A DNA stretch of 64,000 nt from JAAYED01 sp040772225 (GCA_040772225.1 JAXGYO010000002.1:806001-870000), one strand, 5' to 3'. Numbered from the stretch's first letter, positions 52,269 through 61,015 are shown. Notes: a model not told the origin generated them from the sequence alone. A program made the numbers and translations.

Positions 52269-53282
52269 ATGATGCAGTACCGGCCCATTCTTGGGGTAAC
52301 TATGGGAGACCCCAGCGGCAGTGGCTCCGAGATCGTCGTCAAAGCCTGGGCAGATCCGGAAGTCCGTCGTCGGGCGCGCATCGTCGTTCTCGGTGACGTA
52401 TCCTGGATGGAGCGAGCGACCGAGCTCGTCGGCGTGGACGTTTCCGTGCGGCCCGTGGACGATGTCTCACAGGCGCTTTATGGCGATGATGCCATCGATG
52501 TGCTCCAGGCGACAGACGTGGACATGCAGGGGATAGAGTACGGCAAGGTGCAGGCGCCGGCGGGCCAGGTGGCCTACGATACTGTGATCGCGGGCATCGA
52601 CCTCGCCATGGCCGGTAAGGTCGATGCACTGGTCACCTCAGCCATCAACAAAGAGTCGCTCAACCTGGCCGGCCACCCGTATGACGGCCACACGGGTCTC
52701 CTCGCCTTTCGCACAGGCGCGAAAAAGGTCGCGATGATGCTCACAGCGGGCGACTTTCGGGTGACACACGTAAGCACACACTGCTCCCTGCGCGAGGCCA
52801 TCGATCGCGTCAAGGCTGACCGCATCGTCGACGTCATCCAACTCACCGACGATGCTCTCAAGCAGATGGGGATCACCTCGCCCCGTATCGCAGTTGCCGG
52901 CCTCAACCCGCACTCTGGCGAAGGCGGCTTGTTTGGAGACGAGGAGGTACGCGAGATCGGGCCTGCGATCGAGCGAGCCCGTGCCCAGGGACTGAACGTC
53001 CATCCAATTCCTGTGCCGCCAGACACCGTCTTCTATATGATGGCGGAATTCAAGTCCTTTGACGCCGTGATCGCCATGTATCACGATCAGGGGCACATCC
53101 CGACCAAGCTCATCGGGTTTGCCGAGGGAGTGAACATCACTCTGGGACTGCCGATCATCCGCACCTCGGTGGACCACGGCACGAATTTCGGCAAGGCGGG
53201 CAAGGGGACAGCCTATGCCACCAGTATGGTCAGCGCGATCATGGCTGCGGTGGACCTGGCCGGGCGCAGAACGCCGAGCTGA
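52269..53282 (+). CDS. PdxA-family dehydrogenase, probably for 4-phospho-erythronate/threonate
   Basis: Homologue of 4-hydroxythreonine-4-phosphate dehydrogenase. The 337 residues have ILGVTMGDPSGSGSEIVVKAW, GHPYDGHTGLLAF, MYHDQGHIPTKLIGF with a metal-binding His, and TSVDHGTNFGKAGKGTAY. The kinase immediately upstream makes the PdxA2 role (oxidation and decarboxylation of the phosphorylated four-carbon acid) likelier than vitamin B6 synthesis; this is an inference from context. The ATG has GGAGGGAG upstream. Confidence 0.85.
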   Translation: MMQYRPILGVTMGDPSGSGSEIVVKAWADPEVRRRARIVVLGDVSWMERATELVGVDVSVRPVDDVSQALYGDDAIDVLQATDVDMQGIEYGKVQAPAGQVAYDTVIAGIDLAMAGKVDALVTSAINKESLNLAGHPYDGHTGLLAFRTGAKKVAMMLTAGDFRVTHVSTHCSLREAIDRVKADRIVDVIQLTDDALKQMGITSPRIAVAGLNPHSGEGGLFGDEEVREIGPAIERARAQGLNVHPIPVPPDTVFYMMAEFKSFDAVIAMYHDQGHIPTKLIGFAEGVNITLGLPIIRTSVDHGTNFGKAGKGTAYATSMVSAIMAAVDLAGRRTPS

Positions 53283-53305
53283 GGATCGCCAGGCGCAACA
53301 GAAGA

Positions 53306-53332
53306 CGCTCTCCGACCGGGTATCGGAGAGCG
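53306..53332. terminator. Terminator between the pdxA-like gene and the sigma factor gene
   Basis: CGCTCTCCGA and TCGGAGAGCG make a ten-base-pair perfect stem with a seven-base loop between converging genes. Tails have short thymine stretches both ways. Confidence 0.75.
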
Positions 53333-53351
53333 CCTTGTCTGACGAACCAAT

Positions 53352-54452
53352 CTAGCGCAAATAATCCTTGAGTTGGGCACAACGATAGGGATGGCGCAAT
53401 CGTGCGAGCGCCTGGTGCTCGATCTGACGAATACGCTCCCGCGTCAGCCCGAATTTTTCACCCACTTCTTCCAGCGTGTGCGCCTTGCCATCCCTCAAGC
53501 CAAAACGCAACAGCAGGATACGGGTCTCGCGCGGACTCAGCGCGGTCATAACCTCCTCCAACGCCTCTCGCAGGAGCTGGCGATAGGCCACGTCCGACGG
53601 TGACGGCGCATCATCATCCTCGATAAAATCGCCGAATTCGGTGTCGCCATCGTCACCCACGGGACGCTCGAGAGACACGGGATAACGCGAGATGCGCATG
53701 AGCCGCTCAATCTTGGTCACGCTCAGACCGGTCTGATCCGCAATCTCCTCTGGTGTCGCCCGCCTGCCCTCTTCCTGCTCGATCTGCTCCACGATGCGGT
53801 AGATCCTGCGGATCTGGTCCCCCGCATGGACCGGTAATCGGATAAGCCGGCTCTGCTGCGCCAGCGCCCGCGTGATACCCTGCCGAATCCACCAGGTTGC
53901 GTAGGTGCTGAACTTGTACCCGCGGTGATAGTCGAACTTTTCCACCGCCTTCATCAGCCCGATATTGCCCTCTTGAATCAGGTCCAGCATGGGAACACCC
54001 TGACCGAGGTACTTTTTGGCAACGCTCACCACCAGACGGGTGTTCGCCTCCACGAGGCGCGTGCGCGCCTGCTCGCCAAGACGGACAACTTCCTCCAGGT
54101 CATCACGCTGGTCCTCGTTGAGGTCGGCGGATTGGAGCCTCTTGCAGGCCGCAACGCCCGCCTCAATGCGCTTGGCCAGCAGTACCTCTTCTTCGGCGGT
54201 CAGAAGCGCGACCTGCCCCATCTGCTTGAGATAGAGGCTGACGGTATCGTCTGCGGCGATCCCTTCTAGATCGGCTCGCGTCCTCTTGCGCAGTAACTGC
54301 TCCTCGAGAAGGTCCCGGACCTCGCCCTGCCCATCGGACTCGTCCTCTTCCTCCTCCAGTTCCAGATCAATCACATCGTCATCATCATCGACAACTTCAT
54401 CTTCAATCTCTTCATCGGTCGCAGTATCAAACTCATTTTCTAGCAATGCCAC
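53352..54452 (-). CDS. sigA: Primary sigma factor (RpoD/SigA)
   Basis: Housekeeping sigma-70 factor that directs RNA polymerase to -10/-35 promoters like those listed here. The 366 residues begin with an acidic segment in place of region 1.1. Region 1.2 (TVSLYLKQMGQVALLTAEEEVLLAKRI) follows. Regions 2.1-2.4 contain GYKFSTYATWWIRQGITRALAQQSRLIRLPVH, which is diagnostic of the primary factor. Region 3 comes next and region 4.2 is LEEVGEKFGLTRERIRQIEHQAL. The start is GTG 54452 with GAGGGAG upstream. The long untranslated leader with a terminator-like hairpin is unusual. Confidence 0.95.
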   Translation of the reverse strand: MALLENEFDTATDEEIEDEVVDDDDDVIDLELEEEEDESDGQGEVRDLLEEQLLRKRTRADLEGIAADDTVSLYLKQMGQVALLTAEEEVLLAKRIEAGVAACKRLQSADLNEDQRDDLEEVVRLGEQARTRLVEANTRLVVSVAKKYLGQGVPMLDLIQEGNIGLMKAVEKFDYHRGYKFSTYATWWIRQGITRALAQQSRLIRLPVHAGDQIRRIYRIVEQIEQEEGRRATPEEIADQTGLSVTKIERLMRISRYPVSLERPVGDDGDTEFGDFIEDDDAPSPSDVAYRQLLREALEEVMTALSPRETRILLLRFGLRDGKAHTLEEVGEKFGLTRERIRQIEHQALARLRHPYRCAQLKDYLR

Positions 54453-54579
54453 TTGGACTCCCTCGTCTATCAGCTAGGCGAACGCTCAACACTTTTGCGA
54501 ACGCATTGGCAAGCTGTCGCGGCGGCTACGCTCGGACACCTCCTTTCGCGCCCAAACGACTGATCAGATTACATAAACA

Positions 54580-54632
54580 GAAAAACTCGGCTCGCCACAC
54601 CTGCAGCACGCTGCAGGATGCCGATACCGAGT
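54580..54632 (-). terminator. Terminator-like hairpin in the sigA leader
   Basis: On the minus strand ACTCGG ... CCGAGT close an outer stem. CCTGCAGC and GCTGCAGG form an eight-base-pair inner stem with a two-base loop, and TTTTT CTGTTT follows. It lies between the sigA promoter and the gene, 130 bases before the start. Confidence 0.6.
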
Positions 54633-54694
54633 CAAGTGTCGTAGGCTTTCTCATGACTGACACGTCACCGTCCTGAGCAGAATCTACGATACTT

Positions 54695-54723
54695 ATTATA
54701 CTCGCAAACCATGGCCAGGTCAA
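54695..54723 (-). promoter_or_regulatory. Promoter of sigA
   Basis: On the minus strand TTGACC (54718-54723), 17 bases, TATAAT (54695-54700). It overlaps no gene; the upstream peptidase stops at 54739. Bases 54453-54694 are the leader, which holds the hairpin above and no other gene that I can support. Confidence 0.7.
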
Positions 54724-54738
54724 TCGTCCAAAGAAAAC

Positions 54739-55710
54739 TCAGCCAAAATGCCTAGGTGTAGGCAGGGCACCAGGCAGTCCGCCCACCGGTAGCGCCTCCA
54801 GCACACCATTGACCACCGCGCGCGCCATCGCCACAGCGGCCATCTCAGCCAGCACGACCGGGTTCGCATCCACCTGGCCGGTCGCTACAGCAAACAGCGT
54901 ATCCCCATCAAAGAGGGTATGGACGGGCCGGATCACGCGGGCCAGTCCATCGTGCCCGGACTGCGCCAGCCGATTGAGTTCGGCCGTATCCAGCCTCGCG
55001 TTCGTGGCCAGAGCCCCGATCACAGTGTTCCCCGCAAAACCCGCCGTCACGTAGACACTGGGGTCCAACACATCCACCCACTCGCCCGGTGTCGCCCCCC
55101 GTGCTCCTGCCAGGATTCTGCCCGTCTCCGGATCGACCACGTTGCCCAGTGCGTTCACAGCGACGATGGCGCCGACCACAAGATCGCCCTGACGCAAGCT
55201 GGCCGTACCCAGGCCACCCTTCATCGCCTGTTCCATCCCGGCCAGTTTGCCCACCGTGGCGCCCACGCCGGCACCTACGTTGCCCTGTTCCAGCGCCGGC
55301 GTGTGAGCGGAACTGGCCGCCGCATAGCCCATGGATGCATCAGGCCGCACATCAGCGTTGCCCAGCGCCAGATCAAAGAGCACCGCACCGGGCACGATCG
55401 GCACCCGTGCTACACCGGTATCATAGCCCAGACCCTGTTCTTCGAGGTAACGCATCACTCCATCAGCCGCCGCCAGCCCGTAGGCGCTCCCGCCCGTGAG
55501 CAGGAGCGCGTTCACCCTCCCCACGAGCATGCCCGGCTGCAGGAGCGCGGTCTCGCGAGTGCCAGGCGCATACCCGCGCACCACGCCCCCGCCGGCCGCG
55601 CCCTCCGACGGGCACAGGATCACGGTACAGCCGGTAAGGGCCTGCTCGTCGCCTGCATGCCCCACAAGGATGCCCTCTACGTCCGTGATGCTGCCTGGAT
55701 ATCTAGCCAT
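54739..55710 (-). CDS. P1/S58 family N-terminal nucleophile peptidase (DmpA/BapA-like)
   Basis: Ntn-hydrolase family of aminopeptidases that remove N-terminal residues, including beta-aminopeptidases (BapA) that take beta-amino acids. The 323 residues show ITDVEGILVGHAGDEQALTGCTVILC, LLLTGGSAYGLAAADGVMRYLEE, GNVGAGVGATVGK and the ALATNARL segment near the self-cleavage position. No signal peptide is present. It overlaps coaBC by eight bases and closes the ECF-coaX-coaBC operon, which suggests a link to pantothenate or beta-alanine metabolism. This link is an inference. Confidence 0.85.
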   Translation of the reverse strand: MARYPGSITDVEGILVGHAGDEQALTGCTVILCPSEGAAGGGVVRGYAPGTRETALLQPGMLVGRVNALLLTGGSAYGLAAADGVMRYLEEQGLGYDTGVARVPIVPGAVLFDLALGNADVRPDASMGYAAASSAHTPALEQGNVGAGVGATVGKLAGMEQAMKGGLGTASLRQGDLVVGAIVAVNALGNVVDPETGRILAGARGATPGEWVDVLDPSVYVTAGFAGNTVIGALATNARLDTAELNRLAQSGHDGLARVIRPVHTLFDGDTLFAVATGQVDANPVVLAEMAAVAMARAVVNGVLEALPVGGLPGALPTPRHFG

Positions 55711-56920
55711 GTCGTAGCTCCCACAAGGCCTGCACCCGCTCCCAGATGCGCTCTGCGACCTCGAACTTGCTCATCAGGGGCAAAGCCTCTGGCGCGGCGC
55801 CAGGCGCCAGGAGCACGACGCGGTTATCCGCCACCTCGAACCCCGCATCCGTCGCGGATACATCGTTGGCTACCAGCAGATCCAGCCGCTTGCGAGTCAG
55901 CTTTTCGCCTGCGTTCTCCAGCAAGTCGTCCGTCTCGGCCGCGAATCCGACGACCAGCCCTGGCCAGCCATCCATGCGTAGCGCGGCGATAGTGCCCAGG
56001 ACGTCCTGCGTGCGCTCGAGCTCGAGCAGCAGGGTGTCTTCACCCTTCTTGATCTTGTGCTCTGCCTGCGTTGCGGGGCGATAGTCCGCCACGGCGGCTG
56101 CCATCACGAGCACATCGGTCTCAGTACGTCTGGAGAGCACCGCCCGGGCCATTTCCTCGGCTGTGCGCACAGCGACATGTTCCACCCCCTGCACTCTTCC
56201 GAGACAGGTGGGCGCGCTGATCAGCGTCACCGCGGCGCCGCGGTCTCGCGCCGCTTCGGCCAGAGCATAGCCCATCCGCCCCGACGAACGGTTTGTCAGG
56301 TGGCGCACAGGGTCCAGCGGCTCCTGGGTGCCGCCTGCAGTCACGAGCACCCGCAGAGCGGCCAGAGGTCCTTCCCTGCCCAGCGTCTGCCGGATGGCTG
56401 CCAAAAGTGTGTCAGTGGCCGGCAAACGCCCACGGCCCATGCGCCCCGAGGCCAGCCTGCCCTCGTCTGGCTCCACAATGACCGCCCCGCGCCCTCGCAA
56501 GGTCGCTGCATTGGCCTGCGTAGCCGGGTGCGCCCACATGTCCGCATCCATGGCGGGAGCCAGCACCAGCGGCGCCGTGCTCGCCAGCACGGTCGTGGTC
56601 AACAGGTTGTCCGCGACACCATTCGCCAGCTTGGCCAGCGTGTTCGCCGTGGCCGGCGCAATCACGATCAGATCCGCCCTTTTGGCGAGGGAGATGTGCG
56701 CCATATCGGTCGTATCCAGCGCCTTGAACATATCCACTGACACTGGACGTTGCGTCAGCGTCTGAAACGTCAACGGCGTCAAAAAAGCCAGAGCCGCCTC
56801 AGTCATGATCACCTCGACGTGCGCGCCCGCCTGGACCAGCTTGCTGCAGAGATCCACCGCTTTGTACGCCGCGATGCCCCCGGTCACCCCCAGAACGATG
56901 TTCTTGCCCTCGAGAATCAT
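55703..56920 (-). CDS. coaBC: Bifunctional phosphopantothenoylcysteine decarboxylase/phosphopantothenate-cysteine ligase
   Basis: Second and third steps of CoA synthesis. The 405 residues have the flavin domain (VTGGIAAYKAVDLCSKL, His75 in AHISL). The PxMNxxMW clamp reads PAMDADMW (Asp125 where E. coli has Asn125), and the LACG loop reads LASG (Ser158 where E. coli has Cys158). The ligase domain from about residue 190 has NRSSGRMGYALAEAARDRGAAVTLISAP and the KKGED loop. I recall the D/S pair in other non-enteric bacteria, so it may be a normal subtype. Overlaps coaX by four bases. Confidence 0.94.
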   Translation of the reverse strand: MILEGKNIVLGVTGGIAAYKAVDLCSKLVQAGAHVEVIMTEAALAFLTPLTFQTLTQRPVSVDMFKALDTTDMAHISLAKRADLIVIAPATANTLAKLANGVADNLLTTTVLASTAPLVLAPAMDADMWAHPATQANAATLRGRGAVIVEPDEGRLASGRMGRGRLPATDTLLAAIRQTLGREGPLAALRVLVTAGGTQEPLDPVRHLTNRSSGRMGYALAEAARDRGAAVTLISAPTCLGRVQGVEHVAVRTAEEMARAVLSRRTETDVLVMAAAVADYRPATQAEHKIKKGEDTLLLELERTQDVLGTIAALRMDGWPGLVVGFAAETDDLLENAGEKLTRKRLDLLVANDVSATDAGFEVADNRVVLLAPGAAPEALPLMSKFEVAERIWERVQALWELRHG

Positions 56921-57690
56921 GGCGTGCCTCGGTTCAGGTCGTAGATGAGCCGCAAGCCTTTGAGCGTGAGCCAGGGGTCGACGTGTTCGATGACGGACGT
57001 CTCACGGGCCACCACCTCTGCCAGCCCGCCGGTGGCGATCACCCGCATATCGGGACCCAGCTCCGCCCTAAAGCGCGCCACCAGGCCCTCCACGAGGCCT
57101 ACATAGCCAAACAGGATGCCTGACCGCATCGCATCCACGGTGTTAGCACCAATGGCGTGCGGGGGACGCTGCAGGTCAATACGCGGCAGCTTGGCGGTAC
57201 GCTGAAAGAGCGCCTCCGCAGCCACACGCACGCCCGGGGCAATGGCCCCGCCGAGATACTCTCCCGTGGCCGAGAGGGCGTCAAACGTCGTGCCCGTACC
57301 AAAATCCACGACACAGGCCGGACCGCCGTACTGGCGAAAAGCCGCAGCGACGTTGACGATGCGATCGGCACCCACCTCTTGCGGCCGATCGTAGCGGATA
57401 GCCACGCCGGTTCGCGTCCCGGTCCCCACGACCAGCGGATCCCGTCCCAGGTAGCCACGCACCATCTCCTCAAAGCGCTCGGTCAGTGAGGGCACCACGC
57501 TGGCGATGATGGTGTCCTCGACCTGATCAAAGGTATAGCCAGCGTGCGCGAACAGATTCACCGCTGTCATGGCATACTCGTCTGGCATGCGCTCATGATC
57601 GGTACTGATGCGCCAGTGGGTCACCAGGCTGTCACCCCGGTACAGGCCGAGCACAATGTTCGTGTTGCCGATATCGATGCAGAGTAGCAT
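56917..57690 (-). CDS. coaX: Type III pantothenate kinase
   Basis: First step of CoA synthesis, pantothenate to 4'-phosphopantothenate; this type is not feedback-inhibited by CoA. The 257 residues start LLCIDIGNTNIVLGLYRG (ASKHA phosphate motif with catalytic Asp). VGADRIVNVAAAF and CVVDFGTGTTFDALSATGEYLGGAIAPG follow, then ATGGLAEVV near the C-terminus. It lies between the ECF substrate-binding gene and coaBC. Confidence 0.95.
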   Translation of the reverse strand: MLLCIDIGNTNIVLGLYRGDSLVTHWRISTDHERMPDEYAMTAVNLFAHAGYTFDQVEDTIIASVVPSLTERFEEMVRGYLGRDPLVVGTGTRTGVAIRYDRPQEVGADRIVNVAAAFRQYGGPACVVDFGTGTTFDALSATGEYLGGAIAPGVRVAAEALFQRTAKLPRIDLQRPPHAIGANTVDAMRSGILFGYVGLVEGLVARFRAELGPDMRVIATGGLAEVVARETSVIEHVDPWLTLKGLRLIYDLNRGTP

Positions 57691-57715
57691 GGCCGCTGCC
57701 CTCCTGTTTCCTGCT

Positions 57716-58420
57716 CTAGAGACGCGAGCCCCGTTTGCCGCCGATCTGCCGAACCGCCGAGACCACGGCGACCACGATAATCGCGGAGACCACCGCCTCG
57801 GGGATCCCCTGCATCAGACCGATGCTAAGCGCGACTTCGGACGTAACCCCCGGGACCTGGCGCAGGACTGCCGCCCCCAACACGAGCACCGTGTTGGTGA
57901 GCGAGCCGGCGACACCGGCTGCCGCCAGCCCCACCGCCTGCGTATCGCCTTTGCGCAGCCAGAGCAGTCCGTAAATGGTGAGAGCAAGTGCGACGACCGC
58001 GATGGCGATACCCAGCCACATGATCGACTGGCTCACCACATAGCCGGCCCACAGTGCCGCTGCCAGGAGAAGCAGCAGGATCGTCATCAGCGCAACCTTG
58101 CTGGCGCGACGCAGGCCAAAATACACCAGCGCCGCCACGACACCGATCGCCAGGCGAGGCAGGATGATAACCAGCGGGTCCTTGACGGGCACCAATGGGC
58201 TTAGAAAACTGGCAAAGCCGAATCCGAGCGAGACGATCAGACCCACCAGCGGTCCCTCGAGTATCCCTCCGATGATTGCAGGGATGTGGGCGATCGTCGC
58301 ACTGCCAGCGGGCGTAGGCACGGGAATGAACCCCACCGGCGTAAGTGCGAGCAGCAGAGTGATGGCCAGCAAAAGTCCTGCGGTCACAATACGACGAATC
58401 GAACGTTCTTGAGCGTCCAT
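57716..58420 (-). CDS. ECF transporter S component, probably for pantothenate or a precursor
   Basis: Membrane substrate-binding subunit. The 234 residues have six hydrophobic segments. The N-terminus reads TPVGFIPVPTPAGSATIAHIPAIIGGILEGPLVGLIVSLGFGFASF, as in the PanT/FolT-like group of S components. A polar region (LRKGDTQAV) is followed by the segment GSLTNTVLVLGAAVL. Substrate is unproven; the next genes are coaX and coaBC, which makes pantothenate the first candidate. GAGAGGG precedes the ATG. Confidence 0.8.
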   Translation of the reverse strand: MDAQERSIRRIVTAGLLLAITLLLALTPVGFIPVPTPAGSATIAHIPAIIGGILEGPLVGLIVSLGFGFASFLSPLVPVKDPLVIILPRLAIGVVAALVYFGLRRASKVALMTILLLLLAAALWAGYVVSQSIMWLGIAIAVVALALTIYGLLWLRKGDTQAVGLAAAGVAGSLTNTVLVLGAAVLRQVPGVTSEVALSIGLMQGIPEAVVSAIIVVAVVSAVRQIGGKRGSRL

Positions 58421-58454
58421 AGTGTGTCCCTCTCGATCTGAAGATCTGCTCTGA

Positions 58455-59291
58455 CTAGAATGCGAACGCGACGATCAGCGTGACCAACCCAAACCCGAAG
58501 GAGATATAGTCTCCGGCCGAGAGCCGCAGATGCCGGTAGTAGGTGCGCCCCCTCCCTCCCTGATAGCACCGGGCGAGCATGGCCGTGGAAAGCTGATCGA
58601 CGCGTCGAAAGGCATCGGCAAATAGTGGCACAATCAACGCCGCAGTTCGCCGCGCATTGCGCGCGATCTGCCAGCGGCTCTCGGGACCGCCCGTGATGTC
58701 GCGCGCCAGCAGCGCACGCTGCACGGACTCGAGTTCCTCTCCCAGGATCGGGAGAAAGCGCAGCGCGATGGCCCCCGTAAGAGCAAGTTCGTGCCCCGGA
58801 AGCCGCAGACGGTTGAGCGGGCGCAACAGCATCTCCAGTCCGGAGACGAGCGCGCTGGGCGACGTGGTCGCTGTGAGCAGCGAGACCAGCAGCACAAGCG
58901 ACAGCAGCCGTGCGAGAGAGGTCAGCACCCCCATGATCCTGCCGAGCGTGAGGCTGAGTTTGCCCGACGTCCATAGCACAACGCCAGCGCCGGGCACGCC
59001 CGCAGGCTCCAGTCCAAAGAGCAATTGAAAGAGCGCGAGCAGCACCAGCACCGGCAGAACAGGACGCAGCGCACCGCTCAGCGCTGCCCGGGGCAACCGC
59101 GACAGCGGATACAGCATCAGCAGTGCTGCCAGCAGCGTCACGGTAAGCCACCAGCGACCGGCCACGACGATGGCTACTGTGAGGAACAGGACCACCAGCA
59201 GCTTACTGCGGGGATCCAGGGCGTGAATGGCCGATTCCATGGGCCAGTAGCGGCCGAGGCTCGTATTCCTTAGCGAGGCAGTGCTTGCCAC
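58455..59291 (-). CDS. ecfT: ECF transporter transmembrane coupling protein EcfT
   Basis: Links the two ATPases to the S component. The 278 residues have several hydrophobic segments, with HALDPRSKLLVVLFLTVAIVV near the N-terminus and the Ala-Arg-Gly coupling signatures ALLARDITGG (about residue 205) and TAMLARCYQGGRGR (about residue 245). Its start lies inside the end of ecfA2, overlapping by 22 bases. A dedicated T subunit next to a single S gene suggests a group I ECF system. Confidence 0.9.
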   Translation of the reverse strand: MASTASLRNTSLGRYWPMESAIHALDPRSKLLVVLFLTVAIVVAGRWWLTVTLLAALLMLYPLSRLPRAALSGALRPVLPVLVLLALFQLLFGLEPAGVPGAGVVLWTSGKLSLTLGRIMGVLTSLARLLSLVLLVSLLTATTSPSALVSGLEMLLRPLNRLRLPGHELALTGAIALRFLPILGEELESVQRALLARDITGGPESRWQIARNARRTAALIVPLFADAFRRVDQLSTAMLARCYQGGRGRTYYRHLRLSAGDYISFGFGLVTLIVAFAF

Positions 59292-60133
59292 AGAGCCTCC
59301 TGTACTTCATGGGGCGTCAACAGGTCCGGAGCGATGGCCACTCCCCGCGCCCTGAGCCTCTGCGCCACCTCCGTGGCCTCAGGCAGAGCCAGGCCGCGTG
59401 GCTCCAGCAGTGCCGTTTGCGTGAGTACCTCCCGGACGGCCCCCGACGCCACAGTGCGCCCCCTATCGAGCACCGTCACCGAGTCGGCGAGTTCCGCAAC
59501 CTCCTCCATCTCGTTGGACACGAGCACCACCGTCACCCCCTGATCCCTACGCAGCCGCCGCAGCAGATCATGCACCTGGCGACGGCCCACCTGATCCAGC
59601 CCCGCCGTAGCTTCGTCCAGCACCAGAATCTCCGGCCTGAGCGCGAGCACCCCGGCCAGGGCCACCCGGCGCATCTCCCCGCCGCTCAAGCTAAAAGTTT
59701 GCCGGTCGACAAAGGCGTCAAACTCAAGTCCCACCTCTTCCATGGCCCAGCGCACGCGTTCGCGCAACTCTTCGCGCGAGAGGCCGAGCTGTCTCGGGCC
59801 ATAGGCCACGTCATCTCCGACGAAACGTTCAAAGAGTTGCTGATGCGGATACTGCATCGCCAGGCCCACGCGCGCCCGCAGCGCACTGAGACCGATAGAG
59901 TGATCGGCAATGTCCTGACCCAAAACAACTGCCCGTAGCCGTTCCGCTGGCCGCAGCAGCCCGTTGATGAATGATACCAGTGTGGACTTGCCCGCCCCGC
60001 TGGGGCCAATCAAAGCCGCAATCTCGCCGCGCTGGACTGTCAGGCTGGCATCCACCAGCGCAGGCACTGCATTGGGCGTGTCTGCCAGGTACGTATGGGA
60101 CAGGCCGCGCAAGGTGATCACCGGATCGCTCAT
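59270..60133 (-). CDS. ecfA2: ECF transporter ATPase EcfA2
   Basis: ABC-type ATPase of 287 residues. Walker A is GPSGAGKST, the Q-loop region is MQYPHQQLFERFVGDDVAYGPRQLG, the signature is LSGGEMRRVALAGVLA, and Walker B is ILVLDEATAGLD. The D-loop and H-loop are VLVSNEMEEV, with Asn in place of the usual His. It overlaps ecfA1 by four bases and ecfT by 22, so strong coupling is expected. Confidence 0.92.
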   Translation of the reverse strand: MSDPVITLRGLSHTYLADTPNAVPALVDASLTVQRGEIAALIGPSGAGKSTLVSFINGLLRPAERLRAVVLGQDIADHSIGLSALRARVGLAMQYPHQQLFERFVGDDVAYGPRQLGLSREELRERVRWAMEEVGLEFDAFVDRQTFSLSGGEMRRVALAGVLALRPEILVLDEATAGLDQVGRRQVHDLLRRLRRDQGVTVVLVSNEMEEVAELADSVTVLDRGRTVASGAVREVLTQTALLEPRGLALPEATEVAQRLRARGVAIAPDLLTPHEVQEALWQALPR

Positions 60134-60972
60134 CGCGCTACCCCGGCAAGCGCGGCGATCTCGTCAACCAGCGCATCGGCGGTGACGATACTATCCGGCA
60201 GGTCCAGCCCCCTCGCGGCCAATCCCTGAGCGATGGCGGCCGCCGGCGGAAGGGCCAGCCCGATGCGCTCCAGCCCGTCAGCCTGGCGAAACACCTCCAC
60301 CGGAGTCCCCTGCAGGACGAGCCGTCCGGCCTCCATAACAGCCACACGCTCGGCCTGCGTCACCTCGGACATGTGATGCGTTACAACGACGACGGTCATG
60401 CCCCCAGAGTGCAGGTCACGCACCAGGCTCAGGAGATCGCGTCGCGAGGCAGGATCCAGCATTGCCGTGGCTTCGTCCAGGATAAGGCACGTCGGCTCCA
60501 TGGCCAGTACAGAGGCAATCGCCAGCCTCGCCTTTTCGCCCGCCGACAGGGTTCGGGGATCACGGCTCTCGCTGCCTGTGAGCCCCACCTGAGCCAGCGA
60601 TCTCACCACCCGGGCGCGTATCTCCCCCGGCGCGATGCCGAGATTCTCCGGTCCAAAGGCCACCTCGTCTTCCACCAGGCTGGTGACGAACTGGTTGTCG
60701 GGGTTCTGAAACACCATTCCCACGGAGGCTCGGATACCGATCAGCGCCTGGTGCTCACGCGTGTTCCGGCCCTGGACCAACACATCCCCCTCCGTCGGAG
60801 AGAGCAGCCCGCTCATGCAGCGCGCCAGCGTGGACTTGCCTGAACCGTTCAGCCCGACAATGGCAAGATAGTCGCCGCGCTCGACCGTCAGATCGACGCC
60901 GCCCAGCGCGTCGATGCCGTCATCGCCGTGCCCATAGCGGTAGTGCAACCCCTGCACCTCGATGATCGCCAC
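60130..60972 (-). CDS. ecfA1: ECF transporter ATPase EcfA1
   Basis: ABC-type ATPase, 280 residues from GTG 60972 (GGGGG site five bases before). The domain begins IIEVQGLHYRYGHGDDGIDALGG. Walker A is GLNGSGKST, the Q-loop is VFQNPDNQFVTSLVEDEVAFGPENLG, the signature is LSAGEKARLAIASVLA, and Walker B is CLILDEATAMLD with an intact VVTHHMSEV His-loop. Longer readings of the frame run through the leader terminator and are rejected. It is the first gene of the operon; its partner EcfA2 is next. Confidence 0.9.
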   Translation of the reverse strand: MAIIEVQGLHYRYGHGDDGIDALGGVDLTVERGDYLAIVGLNGSGKSTLARCMSGLLSPTEGDVLVQGRNTREHQALIGIRASVGMVFQNPDNQFVTSLVEDEVAFGPENLGIAPGEIRARVVRSLAQVGLTGSESRDPRTLSAGEKARLAIASVLAMEPTCLILDEATAMLDPASRRDLLSLVRDLHSGGMTVVVVTHHMSEVTQAERVAVMEAGRLVLQGTPVEVFRQADGLERIGLALPPAAAIAQGLAARGLDLPDSIVTADALVDEIAALAGVAR

Positions 60973-60987
60973 GCATACCCCCACAAA

Positions 60988-61015
60988 CAGAAAAACCTCG
61001 CGGCGCTGCGCGAGG
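60988..61015 (-). terminator. Terminator-like hairpin in the ecfA1 leader
   Basis: On the minus strand CCTCGCG pairs with CGCGAGG (61015-61009 and 61002-60996) over a six-base loop, followed by TTTTTCTGTTT. It sits about 20 bases before the ecfA1 start and downstream of the operon promoter, as in attenuated or riboswitch-controlled operons. Confidence 0.7.

Noticed and set aside
54526..54723. 65-residue minus-strand ORF in the sigA leader as a leader peptide gene
   Set aside because: Its start lies at the promoter and would not be transcribed in full, there is no ribosome site, and the frame runs through the hairpin.
54919..55992. 357-residue plus-strand frame across the P1 peptidase and coaBC
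   Set aside because: It is antisense to two recognised genes and shows no domain.
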